A stretch of 64,000 nucleotides of DNA, taken from positions 684,247 through 748,246 of the forward strand of contig NZ_CXSU01000011.1 in NCBI RefSeq assembly GCF_001403795.1, read 5' to 3'. This document shows, one piece after another, positions 26,604 through 36,191 of this stretch. The notes under the pieces were generated by a model. That model made no database searches, was not told where the DNA came from, and was given only the letters and a program-made list of their open reading frames with translations. This stretch comes from Jannaschia donghaensis (GTDB lineage: Bacteria; Pseudomonadota; Alphaproteobacteria; Rhodobacterales; Rhodobacteraceae). How positions within the stretch are numbered: position 1 is the first letter of the stretch; every line of letters begins with the position of its first letter. The position numbers were made by a program, and so were the translations under genes.

Positions 26604-28187
26604 TCAGCGTCGAATACGGCATCTGGCGCCCGACACGCAGTCCCCGGTGGCCCCGTCGATCACCTCCGAATGCCCCGGCTCGCCTTCGGGCAGGGGGACG
26701 CCGTCGGCAAGCAGGAAGCGGACCGAATGGCCGCCGTACAGGCCGGCCGGAAATCGCGGGATCGGCGCGGTGATGCGATAGGTTCCGTTCGACATCGGTT
26801 CGATCAGGTCGCGTTCCAGCAGTTGCAGCAATCCAGCCTGCTGGGGCAGGATGTCATAGGGCGCGACCTGGCCCGAAGCCGTCACGTCCTTCGGGTCGAT
26901 CTGAATAACCCCGCCGGGGTAGAAGCGGTTCAACTGGCGCAAAAGACGGGCATAGCCGCCGTCGTCAGTTGCGTCGGGCACGAAGGTCAGCTTGCGATCC
27001 CGTCCGCCTTGCAATTCGATCTGGTCTCCGTTGCCAAACTGGACCGTGATGCCGTTGGCGGACCGGCGGTCGCGCGCAGGTTCGGTGCCGGACGGAAGCG
27101 AGATACGGTCGATGGAGTAGGAGCCGACGACCGCCGCGACCGGGTGATCCAATCGTTTGGCCAAGGCGGCCTTCGCACGCAGCGCGGCCCCGCTGCCGCT
27201 GTCCCACCGCTCTCCGGGCAGGCAGCCCCGTTCGGGCACGAAGGTGACGCGATCGGACGGCAGACCGGTCGTGCCCAGGCCGTCGGCCCGGGCCATGCCG
27301 ACGAATGTCTCGATACGGTCCGTGGCACCGGTAAACCGCCAGATCATGCCTTCATAGGCGCTTGCCACGACATAGAGCGGCGTCTCGCCCGGCTCGACGA
27401 TCACTTCGGCCGTATAGGTCGTCTTGTCCTGACCGGCGACCGTGACGGTCGACAGGGCGGTCGCGTTATAAGCGCTTAGCAGCAGGACCGTCGCCTCGTC
27501 GGAGGCGGGCGGCAGAGTGCAGGGCTCGTCACCCATCGCGTCGGCCAGCCGCCGTTCGATCCGAGTGCGTGGATTGCTGCTGCGTTGCGCGTCGACCGGG
27601 GGCAGGGCTTCGACGGCGGCGATCACAGCCTGAACCTCGGCGACGGTCGTCCGACCGTCCCCATCCACGTCATAAAGCATCGGATCGCCCACCGACGCCT
27701 GTTCGCCGTTTTGCCGTGGGGGCATCCGGGGTTCGACCAGTCGCGCGATATCGCTCACCGACATGCCGTCCGGATCACGCCCTGCCATTACAAGCGTCAG
27801 TTCCGCCCTGTCCCCGGCCCTCAGGAAGGGGGCCTGCCGCGTCGCTTCGTCGGGCGAGATGGTGAGGTCGCCGTTCGTATCGAAGCGAAGGATCTGCGCG
27901 ATGGCCTGCGCACGCTGCTGAGCGCGGGCCATGTCCCGTCGGATGTCGACTTCGGTCTACGTGACGACGCCATCGGTGCTGTGCTCGTAGATATTCCGAA
28001 GCAGCCCGCGCAAGACGCGGTCCGGCTGATTTGCGATCGATCCACGGATCGCATCGGGCAGCGCTTGAACATGGGCGGTCGCGGCGGATACGCCCGGATC
28101 GGCCGTGGCGGTCTGTGCATCCGCCAGGCCGGGCAAGGTCGTCGCCAGAGTCAGCAGGGCAAGGACAGGGTGGCGTCGTGATATCAT
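26604..28187 (-). pseudogene. Secreted EF-hand protein interrupted by an in-frame TAG
   Basis: A single frame of 528 codons is broken only by TAG at 27957-27959. The 5' part starts at ATG 28187 after AGGAG and encodes a signal peptide (MISRRHPVLALLTLATTLPG) plus about 50 residues. The 3' part resumes in the same frame and reopens at ATG 27932, 442 residues, without a signal peptide. The stop falls at position 10 of an EF-hand loop (EHSTDGVVT, stop, TE), whose Gly6, Val8 and Glu12 are intact; more EF-hands follow (DTNGDLTISPDE, DVDGDGRTTVAE). One base change would restore it. It could be a young pseudogene, a sequencing error or a read-through case. Confidence 0.8.
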
Positions 28188-28325
28188 CGGGATCTCCTGT
28201 GCAGGCGGTCCTGATGGCGGAAGATTTCGGCAATTTTGTGAACGACTTGCACACATGTGACCCCCGGCAACCTGCGCCGCCGGGGGTCCTCGCTTCAAGG
28301 GAGGATCTACTTGGGAAGGGTCGTG

Positions 28326-28559
28326 TCAGCCGGCCGGGAGGAGGCCGGCATCGACCGCGGCTTGCAGTTCGACATCGCTGAGGACGCCGTCGGCATCGGT
28401 GTCGATGGCCGCGAAGGTGTCGGTGGTGGCGTCCGGGAACGCGACCTGCAGCTCCTCCAGGGTGACATTGCCGTCTCCGTCCGTGTCCATCGCGCTTTGC
28501 GCCATGGCGGGCGCGGCAAGGGCAAGGGTCATGGCGGTCGTTGTCAGAATGGCTTTCAT
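28326..28559 (-). CDS. Small secreted EF-hand calcium-binding protein
   Basis: A 77-residue protein with a clear signal peptide (MKAILTTTAMTLALAAPAMA). Two EF-hand loops lie at residues 25-36 (DTDGDGNVTLEE) and 53-64 (DTDADGVLSDVE), each with the expected Asp/Gly/Glu ligands. It probably binds calcium in the periplasm. It lies upstream of, and in the same direction as, the larger broken EF-hand gene, with 138 bases between them. The ATG at 28559 has AGGAGA upstream. The role is unknown. Confidence 0.85.
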   Translation of the reverse strand: MKAILTTTAMTLALAAPAMAQSAMDTDGDGNVTLEELQVAFPDATTDTFAAIDTDADGVLSDVELQAAVDAGLLPAG

Positions 28560-28882
28560 CGTATCTTCTCCTGTTTCAGTCACATGGTTCGGACGCTTGG
28601 GACGTCCGCCTTCTGTTGATCGCATCCGCGGCCCCGGCGCCTCCCGTCCCGTGTCACAGACCGGTTTCACGCGCACCGCCGCCGGTTCGACCACTTGCGC
28701 TGTGCGTGATCCCGCGCGGCCAAGCCACTTGGGGGTCCGTCGGCGGAAACGCCCGCCCGGGGTGAACCCGTTCCGGCCTCTTTCCGCCGGATCGCGATGT
28801 GGTATCGCCCCTTCCCGCCGCGGCGTGTGCGGGGCAAAGTCGGGGCGAAATCGCCGTTTTCGGCAATCCGGAGCCCGAACCG
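28560..28882. other. 323-base divergent intergenic region
   Basis: This separates the EF-hand gene (minus) from the 2OG-Fe(II) oxygenase gene (plus). I find no convincing coding frame or RNA. A GGAAC/CGTT pair with an 18-base spacer lies on the minus strand near 28747-28774, but I do not accept it as a promoter. Otherwise I see nothing specific. Confidence 0.6.
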
Positions 28883-29662
28883 ATGCATCTTGAGACAATC
28901 GTCGACCTGTCCGCCCATCCGATCGTCGGCCGCGGCTATGCCGATCGATGCCGCGCCACGCTGGAGACGCAGGGCGTCCTGGCGCTGTCGGGGTTCGTCC
29001 GACCGGATGCCCTGGTCCGAATGCGCACGGAGGCGCAGGCCGGGCAGAAGAAGGCATATTTTTGCACCCAGAACCATTCCGTCTATCTGACGCCGCCCGA
29101 CCCTGACCTGCCCTCGGATCACCCGGTCAACCGTCAGGTCGTGTCGTCCAAGGGCTGCATCTGCGACGATGACGTCGGGCAGGCGTCTCCACTCCGGCTT
29201 CTCTACGACGATCCGCAGTTCCGGGACTTCGTGCGGACCGTGACCGGAGAGGACGGGCTGCATCCCTACGCGGACCCCTTGTCGTCGATCAACATCCACT
29301 ACGCAGGGCGCGGGCAGGAGCTGGGCTGGCATTTCGATAATTCGTCCTTTGCGATCACGCTGCTGATCGAAAAACCCGACGCGGGCAGCCGGTTCGAATA
29401 CGTGCGCGATCTGCGCGATGCCGACGCCGGAGAGATGAACGCGGATGGTGTCGCCGCCCTTCTGGACGGTACGATCACGCCGGAGGTGCTGGAGATGGAG
29501 CCGGGAACACTGGTCCTGTTTCGGGGGCGCAATTCCCTCCACCGCGTGTCGCCCAACGAAAGCGATACGGTTCGGATGCTGGCGGTGCTGGCCTATAATT
29601 CGCAATCCGGTGTCGCCTTGTCGGAAAGCGCGCGGATGACGTTCTACGGGCGACTTAGCTGA
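28883..29662 (+). CDS. 2OG-Fe(II) oxygenase resembling BesD/HalB-type amino acid oxygenases
   Basis: A 259-residue predicted cytoplasmic non-heme iron dioxygenase. The facial triad is visible: His150 and Asp152 in GWHFDNSSF, and His220 in RGRNSLHRVSP, with Arg231 placed to bind 2-oxoglutarate. The layout is like the BesD/HalB group that acts on free amino acids; halogenases of that group have Gly in place of the Asp, so this one is expected to hydroxylate rather than chlorinate (inference). The ATG at 28883 was chosen over the longer frame because family similarity starts near MHLETIVDLS. The substrate is unknown; an aldo/keto reductase gene follows. Confidence 0.8.
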   Translation: MHLETIVDLSAHPIVGRGYADRCRATLETQGVLALSGFVRPDALVRMRTEAQAGQKKAYFCTQNHSVYLTPPDPDLPSDHPVNRQVVSSKGCICDDDVGQASPLRLLYDDPQFRDFVRTVTGEDGLHPYADPLSSINIHYAGRGQELGWHFDNSSFAITLLIEKPDAGSRFEYVRDLRDADAGEMNADGVAALLDGTITPEVLEMEPGTLVLFRGRNSLHRVSPNESDTVRMLAVLAYNSQSGVALSESARMTFYGRLS

Positions 29663-29776
29663 CATTGCGGCAGCTGCGCGCGCCGCGAGCGACGGGGCCA
29701 TTTGCGGCACCGCCGGTCTGGCGCTGGGCCGGGGAAATGGGTTCCCCGATCGCTTTCTTCGCGCTAGGTGTTTGGC

Positions 29777-30709
29777 ATGACACGGATAACCAGCCACGAC
29801 GGCACCGCCCTTTCGCCATTGTGTTTCGGCACGATGCAATTCGGCGGCCGTGCCGACGCGACCGAAAGCCGGGCGATGTTCGACGCCTGCCGGGCGCGGG
29901 GGATCACCTTCTTCGACACGGCCAACGTCTATACCGAAGGCGCGTCCGAAACGCTTCTGGGGGACTTCGCGCAAGGCGAGCGGGACAGCCTGATCATCGC
30001 GACCAAGGCCGCGTATTCCGGCGGGGCCGGGCGCCGCAACATCCTGGACAGTCTGGAGACGAGCCGGTCACGCATGAAGATGGACGTGATCGACGTGCTG
30101 TACCTGCACCGATGGGACGCGGACACGCCGCTGGAGGAAAGCTTCGAGACGCTGGCCGAAGTGCAGCGAGCGGGCAAGGTCCGGTACATCGCGGTCAGCA
30201 ACTTCGCGGCCTGGCAGGTGGTGAAGGCGCAGGGCGTTGCCGCGACCTTCGACACGCGCATCGATATGATCCAGCCGATGTATTCGCTGGTCAAGCGACA
30301 GGCCGAAGTGGAAATCCTGCCCATGGCGCAGGATCTCGGGATCGCGGTCGCGCCTTATTCTCCGTTGGGGGGCGGACTTTTGTCGGGAAAATATGCCGAT
30401 GGCGGAACGGGTCGCCTGACCGAAGACGATCGCTATGCCGTCCGGTACGGCCCCGAATGGATGCATCGCACGGCGCGCGACCTGACCGCGTTGGCACAGG
30501 AGGTCGGGCAGTCGCCCGCGACCCTTGCCGTGGCCTGGGTGATGGCGCATCCAGCTGTGACCGCCCCGATCGTCAGCGCGCGCACCGCCGCGCAGTTGGA
30601 GCCGTCGCTGGCGGCACTGGACCTGACGCTGGATGCGGAGATCATAGCGCGTCTGACCGCACTTTCGCCGACGCCCGCGCCCGCCACGGACCGTCTAGAG
30701 GAAGTCTGA
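29777..30709 (+). CDS. Aldo/keto reductase
   Basis: NAD(P)H-dependent oxidoreductase of 310 residues with a TIM-barrel AKR fold. Seen are the start motif MTRITSHDGTALSPLCFGTMQFGG-like region, the catalytic Asp/Tyr region FFDTANVYTEGASE, Lys in IIATKAAYSGG and His in YLHRWDADTPLEE. The C-terminal cofactor loop contains APIVSARTAAQLE. The ATG at 29777 follows an AGG at normal distance; a GTG nine bases upstream is possible. The substrate is not determinable. Confidence 0.9.
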   Translation: MTRITSHDGTALSPLCFGTMQFGGRADATESRAMFDACRARGITFFDTANVYTEGASETLLGDFAQGERDSLIIATKAAYSGGAGRRNILDSLETSRSRMKMDVIDVLYLHRWDADTPLEESFETLAEVQRAGKVRYIAVSNFAAWQVVKAQGVAATFDTRIDMIQPMYSLVKRQAEVEILPMAQDLGIAVAPYSPLGGGLLSGKYADGGTGRLTEDDRYAVRYGPEWMHRTARDLTALAQEVGQSPATLAVAWVMAHPAVTAPIVSARTAAQLEPSLAALDLTLDAEIIARLTALSPTPAPATDRLEEV

Positions 30710-30776
30710 TTTTAGTTTGACTGGTAATTTTCATGGTCGCTTGTCCGCGCGACGACCATTGTGACAGGGTGCCGCC

Positions 30777-31832
30777 GTGGAGTGTGATTTTCTGATAATT
30801 GGCGGTGGGATCGCCGGAGCATCGGCCGGGGCGGCCCTTGCGCCGTTGGGCCGCGTCGTCCTGTGGGAGGCGGAGGCCGGGTTCGGGCACCACGCGTCGG
30901 GCCGGTCGGCCGCATTGTTCGAGGAAAGCTATGGCCTGCCGGCGGTTGTCGCGCTGAACCGTGCCTCGCGTGCCGATCACGAGGCGGGGGGCTGGATGTC
31001 GCCGCGCGGCCTTATGCTCCTGGGGTTCGACGGCCAAAACGCGGCGTTCGAAAGCGACGTCGCCACGATGGGGCTGGAACGGATTTCGATCGAAGATGGG
31101 CGGGCCAAGGTGCCGATCCTGTCGTCTGCCGTTGCGCAGGCCGCGTTTCACGCGGACGCTTATGATCTAGACACCGATGCGATGATCCAGCGTGGCATAC
31201 GTGCCGTGGCCAATGCCACCCCAGGCCGCCGGATTGACCGCATCGAACGGATCGCCGGCGGATGGTGCGTGACGGCGGGCGACGCAAATATTACCGCGCG
31301 CCAGATCGTGAATGCCGCCGGCGCATGGGCGGATGCGGTCGCCGTTTCGGCGGGCGTCCAACCTTTGGGGCTGACGCCGCTGCGCCGGTCGATGGCACGG
31401 TTGCGCGCCCCTGGCGGACATGACGTGTCGGGTTGGCCGATGATCTTCGGCGTCGGAGAATCCTGGTATGCCAAACCGGATGCGGGTGCCCTGATCGTCT
31501 CCCCAGCCGAGGAGGTCGCATCGGAGCCGGTCGACGCCTATCCCGACGACATGACCCTGGCCGAAGGGCTGGACCGGTATCAGGCCGCCGTCACCGAAGC
31601 CGTCACCCGACCGATGGCCACCTGGGCGGGGTTGCGGACCTTCACGCCGGATCGTTGCCTCGCCATCGGGCCGTCGGACGTGGATGGGTTCTGGTGGTGC
31701 GCGGGGCAGGGTGGATACGGATTTCAGACGTCGCCGGCGGCCGCACGCCTACTGGCGGACCATGTCGCGGGCCGCGGGTCGGAATTCGAAAGCGCGACTG
31801 TCTCCGCCCTCGATCCGGGGCGGTTCCGATGA
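30777..31832 (+). CDS. FAD-dependent amine/D-amino acid oxidase family protein (DAO)
   Basis: A 351-residue flavoprotein of the DAO family (glycine oxidase, sarcosine oxidase and D-amino acid dehydrogenase relatives). The dinucleotide motif is FLIIGGGIAGASAGAALAP near the N-terminus, followed by GFGHHASGRSAALFEESYG. The C-terminal FAD contact GPSDVDGFWWCAGQGGYG is typical. A GTG start at 30777 is used. The stop overlaps the start of the DUF938 gene (ATGA). The substrate is unknown. Confidence 0.87.
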   Translation: MECDFLIIGGGIAGASAGAALAPLGRVVLWEAEAGFGHHASGRSAALFEESYGLPAVVALNRASRADHEAGGWMSPRGLMLLGFDGQNAAFESDVATMGLERISIEDGRAKVPILSSAVAQAAFHADAYDLDTDAMIQRGIRAVANATPGRRIDRIERIAGGWCVTAGDANITARQIVNAAGAWADAVAVSAGVQPLGLTPLRRSMARLRAPGGHDVSGWPMIFGVGESWYAKPDAGALIVSPAEEVASEPVDAYPDDMTLAEGLDRYQAAVTEAVTRPMATWAGLRTFTPDRCLAIGPSDVDGFWWCAGQGGYGFQTSPAAARLLADHVAGRGSEFESATVSALDPGRFR

Positions 31833-32482
31833 TCCGGCGCATCCGAACATCCGACATGACACCGTCCGCCGACGCGGACGGACGGATTACTGCGCCTTCG
31901 GCGGATCGCAACCGCGATGCCATCCTCCAGGTCTTGCTGCCCAGACTGCCGCGAAAGGGCGACGTTTTGGAAATCGCATCGGGCACGGGCCAGCATATCG
32001 CGGCATTGGCGGCGCATCGCCCCGACCTCGACTTTCATCCCAGCGATCCCGACCCGGCGCGGCGCGCGTCGATCGATGTGCGTTGCAAGGGTCTGCCGAA
32101 TGTGGCTCCGGCGGGTGACATCGATGCGGGGCAGGCCGGATGGGCCATTGCGAATGCTGCCGACATGGTTCTGGTCGTCAACCTGCTGCATCTGATTTCG
32201 GATCCCGAAATGGCGGTGTTGCTGGACGAGGCGGCGCAGGCGCTGGCCCCCGAGGGTGTCTTGGCGATCTATGGCCCATTCCTGCGGCAGGGCCGTACGA
32301 CAAGCGATGGGGATGCGACATTCGATGCGGACCTGCGGGCGCAGGATCCGGCGATCGGCTACAAGGACGTCGATGTCGTGCGGACGGTTCTTCAGGTGCT
32401 GGAATTGAACGTCGAAATCGTGAAGATGCCGGCCAACAATCTGATGGTGCTGGCGCGTGCGGGGAAGTTCACCGGTCTTTGA
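31829..32482 (+). CDS. DUF938 SAM-dependent methyltransferase-like protein
   Basis: A 217-residue protein of the DUF938 family with a class I methyltransferase fold. The SAM-binding motif is VLEIASGTGQHIAALA, preceded by the family signature APSADRNRDAILQVL. The middle carries VLVVNLLHLIS and the end MPANNLMVLARA. The start at 31829 overlaps the upstream stop; MTPSADADGR nine codons later is an alternative. It is convergent with hisG, three bases apart. The substrate is unknown. Confidence 0.85.
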   Translation: MIRRIRTSDMTPSADADGRITAPSADRNRDAILQVLLPRLPRKGDVLEIASGTGQHIAALAAHRPDLDFHPSDPDPARRASIDVRCKGLPNVAPAGDIDAGQAGWAIANAADMVLVVNLLHLISDPEMAVLLDEAAQALAPEGVLAIYGPFLRQGRTTSDGDATFDADLRAQDPAIGYKDVDVVRTVLQVLELNVEIVKMPANNLMVLARAGKFTGL

Positions 32483-32485
32483 CCG

Positions 32486-33184
32486 TCACCCGCGATCGAC
32501 GTCTGCCAATCGCCCCCGAAGATCATCGAGAGTTGCCTGCTGCGCATCGTCCAGCGGGGCCACCCGCGACCGGAAGAGCGTGGCCTGGCTGTCGTGGATC
32601 ATCCCATCCGATAGAACCTTGAGGTGGTTGGCGCGCAGCGTTTCGCCGGTGGAGGTGATATCGGCGATCACCTCGGCCGTGTGGTTCAAAACGGTGCCTT
32701 CGGTCGCGCCCTGACTGTCCACCAGTTGATAATCTGCCACACCGTTGGCTTGCAGGAATTCGCGGACCAGACGGTGGTACTTGGTCGCGATGCGCAGACG
32801 GTGCCCATGGGTGGCGCGAAACTGCGCAGCGGCCGCGTCAAGATCATCGAGCGTGTCGACGTCGATCCATATCTTGGGGACGGCCAAGATCAGATCGGCG
32901 TGTCCGAACCCCATCTTGGCCACAACCTCCACCCGGTCGGCCCAGCGGGTGAGTTTTTCGCGTACGAGGTCGCTGCCGGTCACGCCCAGATGGATGCGCC
33001 CGGCGGCCAGTTCCCGGGGAACCTCCCCTGCCGACAGCAGGACCAGCGCGATGTCGGCACCTTCGACCTTTCCTGCATATTCGCGGTCGGATCCGGTGCG
33101 CGACAGGATCAGGCCGCGATCGCCGAACCATTGAAACGTCTTCTCCATCAGCCGTCCCTTGGACGGCACACCCAGGCGGATCAT
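32486..33184 (-). CDS. hisG: ATP phosphoribosyltransferase, short form
   Basis: First enzyme of histidine biosynthesis, joining ATP and PRPP to give phosphoribosyl-ATP. At 232 residues it is the short HisG form, which lacks the C-terminal regulatory domain and needs HisZ. It starts [16 protein letters not shown] and carries the PRPP-binding region LVDSQGATEGTVLNHTAE. The ATG overlaps the hisZ stop (ATGA). It is the last gene of the hisS-hisZ-hisG operon. Confidence 0.95.
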   Translation of the reverse strand: MIRLGVPSKGRLMEKTFQWFGDRGLILSRTGSDREYAGKVEGADIALVLLSAGEVPRELAAGRIHLGVTGSDLVREKLTRWADRVEVVAKMGFGHADLILAVPKIWIDVDTLDDLDAAAAQFRATHGHRLRIATKYHRLVREFLQANGVADYQLVDSQGATEGTVLNHTAEVIADITSTGETLRANHLKVLSDGMIHDSQATLFRSRVAPLDDAQQATLDDLRGRLADVDRG

Positions 33185-34272
33185 GCGATGTCCCCCAGCA
33201 GACCGGGTCGGATCACGCCACCGACGGCCGGAATGGACCGGCCCGCGCCCAGCACCGCCGTCAGCGCATCGTAGCGCCCGCCGGTCGCCAGCGGCGGCAG
33301 ATCGGGGCGCGTGGGTGCGGCGAAGGTGAAGGTGAAGCCGTCGTAATATTCCATTGCCGAGCGTCCGCGCGCGGGCGCGAAGGACAGCTGCGCCGGGTCG
33401 TGGCCCCGCCGCGACAGCGCGTCGGCCCGTGCCTCCAACCGGTCGACGGCCCCGTCCAGGCCCGGCAGGTCCACAGCCATGTCGCGCAGCGGCGACAGCG
33501 CGGCGGCCATCGGCCCGTCCATGTTCAGGATCATGGCAATCACCTCCGCCTCCGTCCGGTTGATGGGCGGGGTCGCCGCATCTTCAACCAGCGACAGGGC
33601 GCGCGCCGCGATTTCAGCGGTGCCGCGCAGGCCCACGGGTGTGCCGGCCGCGTCGATCAGGGTTTCGGGGGCGGTCGTCTGCAATTGCGCCAGCATGACG
33701 GAGCGTGTGGTCGTCGGCGGAATCGCCCCGGTGTAGCGCTCCATCAGCCGGCGGAACCGGATGGGTCGCCAAAGATGACGGCGCAGGGCGGCGCGGCGGC
33801 GCGCGCTGGTCGTCAAGGCTTCGATGGCGGCGATCAGGATGCCCAGATCGCCCGTCGCGGGCAGCGCGCCCCAGGGGGCCATCGCGCGCGCGATCAGGTC
33901 GAACACCTCCGCATCCGCCGCCGCCGGGTCGCTGCCGTCGAACACCTCATAGCCGACCTGCAGATATTCGCGGGGTCGACCCTCGTCGATTTCCTGACGC
34001 CGGAACACTTCCCCGGCATAGGCATACCGGGCCGGATCCGCGCCGTTGGCCATGTGGGCCTGCACGACGGGAACGGTGAAATCGGGGCGCAGCATCGTCT
34101 CACCGGTCAGGGGGTCGGTGGTGGTAAAGGCGCGGCCTCGGATGTCTTCGCCGTAAAGGTCGAGCAAGGTGCCCGCGGGCTGCAGGATCTCGGTCTCGAC
34201 CGGCTGCGCGCCCGCGTCGGTGAACTGCCGCAGAAGGTCGGCGGCGCGTTCCCGGTCGATGGCGGAAATCAC
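33181..34272 (-). CDS. hisZ: ATP phosphoribosyltransferase regulatory subunit
   Basis: HisZ, 363 residues, a paralogue of histidyl-tRNA synthetase that forms the hetero-octamer with short HisG and mediates histidine feedback. Synthetase-like stretches remain ([42 protein letters not shown]), without the full aminoacylation motifs. I chose a GTG start at 34272, which overlaps the hisS TGA (GTGA) and gives [15 protein letters not shown] further 24 codons upstream in frame overlap hisS and look spurious. Confidence 0.92.
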   Translation of the reverse strand: MISAIDRERAADLLRQFTDAGAQPVETEILQPAGTLLDLYGEDIRGRAFTTTDPLTGETMLRPDFTVPVVQAHMANGADPARYAYAGEVFRRQEIDEGRPREYLQVGYEVFDGSDPAAADAEVFDLIARAMAPWGALPATGDLGILIAAIEALTTSARRRAALRRHLWRPIRFRRLMERYTGAIPPTTTRSVMLAQLQTTAPETLIDAAGTPVGLRGTAEIAARALSLVEDAATPPINRTEAEVIAMILNMDGPMAAALSPLRDMAVDLPGLDGAVDRLEARADALSRRGHDPAQLSFAPARGRSAMEYYDGFTFTFAAPTRPDLPPLATGGRYDALTAVLGAGRSIPAVGGVIRPGLLGDIA

Positions 34273-35894
34273 GAGAGCAGCTTCTGGAGGAACGGGACAA
34301 GCTCCGCGAGCGGCACTTCCGACTGCGACGGGTTTTCCTTCCATTCCTCCAGGCTCGCGTCCTGTGCCAGCTTTGCGCCAAGGATCAGATCCTTGACCTG
34401 CACGACATCGCGCGCCGCCTCGTCGGTGCCTTGGATGATCGCCGCCGGGGAGCCGCGCTTGTCGGCGTATTTCAACTGGTTGCCGAAATTCTTGGGGTTG
34501 CCCAGATAGACCTCCGCCCGGATGCCGGCCTGCCGCAGGGTGCCGACGATGGATTGGTAATCGGCCATCCGGTCGCGGTCCATCACGGTGACGATGACGG
34601 GACCTGCGGGGGACGTGTCGATGCGGCCCTTCGCGGTGAGCGCGGCCAGCAGACGGTCCACGCCGATGGAGACGCCGGTGGCGGGCACGGCCTGCCCGGT
34701 GAACCGCGTCACGAGGTCGTCGTAACGCCCCCCGCCGGCGACGGACCCGAATTGACGCGGACGTCCCTTGTCGTCCTCGATCTCGAAGGTGAGCTCGGCC
34801 TCGTAGACCGGCCCGGTGTAGTAGCCGAGCCCGCGCACGACGGAGGGGTTAACGCGTAGCCGATGGTCATTTCTGCCAAGTGCCGTAAGGATTTCCACCA
34901 TTTCAGCAAGCGCTTCAACTCCGCGTTTGCCGTCATCGCTTTCAAAGTAGAGTTCACGCAGATACTCAATCATCTCGAAGTTCCACAAACGCCTGCCATT
35001 CCCATAGTCAGGCCAGCGATGCTTTGTCTCTGAACGAATTGAATACCGGGCCGCATCCAAGGCATCCATCTCGTCAGTTTGAGCTTCGTCGCGTGCCCTG
35101 CTTCCCCGGCGCGCCAATCGTTCTTCCAGCCGATCATTGGCCAGGACCAGGCCCATCACAATATTGATTTGAGAGGCCGAAAGACCTGCGCCTTTGGTAT
35201 AGTCCCCGCTGTCGTCTTTTCGTCCCTCTCCAAGAAGGTCTCGAACGCCATGTTCTTGCAGTCGGTCGATTTTATCTATCGCCCGAAGGACGATACCGCG
35301 CGCGTCGCCTTCGGTAGGGACTTCGGCAATATCTAGGATCGCGGATAAAAGCCGTCGGTCATTCAGTTGAATGACGTAATTATCCGATGTTATCCCGACT
35401 GCCTCCAGTGCATGACCAAGCATTGCACAAACTTCAGCATCGGCCGCATAGGAGGTCGAACTGGTCCCCACCGTATCCGCGTCGCACTGATAGAACTGCC
35501 GGAACCGCCCCGGTCCCGGCTTTTCGTTGCGCCAGACGGGGCCCATCGCGTATCGACGATAGGGTGTCGGCAAATCATTGCGGTGCTGGGCATAGACGCG
35601 GGCCAGCGGCGCGGTCAGGTCGTAGCGCAGCGCCATCCAGTCGCCGTCCGGCGCGTTGCCCTCCTGCCATGCGAAGACGCCGGCGTTGGGGCGGTCGACG
35701 TCGGGAAGGAAGCTGCCAAGGGACTCCACGGTTTCGACAGCCGAGGATTCCAGCGCCTCGAACCCGTAGAGGTGATAGACCTCGGCGATCTTGTCGAGCA
35801 TGGCCTTGCGCTGGGTGACCTCAGCGCCGAAATAGTCGCGGAATCCCTTGGGCGTTTCGGCCTTGGGGCGGCGGATTTTGTCTTTCTTGGCCAT
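34269..35894 (-). CDS. hisS: Histidyl-tRNA synthetase with an AT-richer central block
   Basis: Class II aminoacyl-tRNA synthetase of 541 residues. Motif 2 is [19 protein letters not shown], and the histidine motif [16 protein letters not shown] and motif 3 region [15 protein letters not shown] are intact. The C-terminal anticodon-binding domain follows. Reading is continuous, but positions about 34860-35460 (residues about 146-345) average about 53% GC, while the flanks are about 65-70%. That block covers the region between motif 2 and the histidine motif, suggesting recombination with a foreign hisS. The start [21 protein letters not shown] is the family start. Confidence 0.95.
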   Translation of the reverse strand: MAKKDKIRRPKAETPKGFRDYFGAEVTQRKAMLDKIAEVYHLYGFEALESSAVETVESLGSFLPDVDRPNAGVFAWQEGNAPDGDWMALRYDLTAPLARVYAQHRNDLPTPYRRYAMGPVWRNEKPGPGRFRQFYQCDADTVGTSSTSYAADAEVCAMLGHALEAVGITSDNYVIQLNDRRLLSAILDIAEVPTEGDARGIVLRAIDKIDRLQEHGVRDLLGEGRKDDSGDYTKGAGLSASQINIVMGLVLANDRLEERLARRGSRARDEAQTDEMDALDAARYSIRSETKHRWPDYGNGRRLWNFEMIEYLRELYFESDDGKRGVEALAEMVEILTALGRNDHRLRVNPSVVRGLGYYTGPVYEAELTFEIEDDKGRPRQFGSVAGGGRYDDLVTRFTGQAVPATGVSIGVDRLLAALTAKGRIDTSPAGPVIVTVMDRDRMADYQSIVGTLRQAGIRAEVYLGNPKNFGNQLKYADKRGSPAAIIQGTDEAARDVVQVKDLILGAKLAQDASLEEWKENPSQSEVPLAELVPFLQKLLS

Positions 35895-35977
35895 ACGGCC
35901 CCCGATCTCGAAGCGGTCAGAAGTTGCCCGCGTCCATACGGCCCGCGCCCTGCGCGCGCAACCTACGGAGGCCCGCC

Positions 35978-36172
35978 ATGCAGGACCTGGAAGAACGCAT
36001 CGCCCACCTGATCCGCGCGGTCGACGACCTGTCGGATGTCGTCGCGCGACAGGACGGTCAGATCGCCACATTGGAGCGGCGGGTCCAGCGTCTGATGGAG
36101 CGGGCGGCGGAACAGGAAAGCCAGGGCGGAAACACGATCCCCCTGGCCGATCAGCGGCCGCCCCACTGGTAG
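35978..36172 (+). CDS. slyX: SlyX family protein
   Basis: A 64-residue coiled-coil protein, [20 protein letters not shown] onward, with heptad-like leucines and the family ending PPHW. CGGAGG lies eight bases before the ATG. SlyX proteins are widespread and small, and their function is unknown. It is divergent from hisS and convergent with the DenD-like gene. Confidence 0.85.
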   Translation: MQDLEERIAHLIRAVDDLSDVVARQDGQIATLERRVQRLMERAAEQESQGGNTIPLADQRPPHW

Positions 36173-36191
36173 GTTGCGCGCCGCCGGCGGC

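Noticed and set aside
28747-28774. GGAAC-N18-CGTT on the minus strand, like an EcfG general-stress promoter, upstream of the small EF-hand gene.
   Set aside because: It is about 190 bases from the start codon, the spacer is long, and Rhodobacteraceae commonly lack EcfG. Chance is likely in GC-rich DNA.
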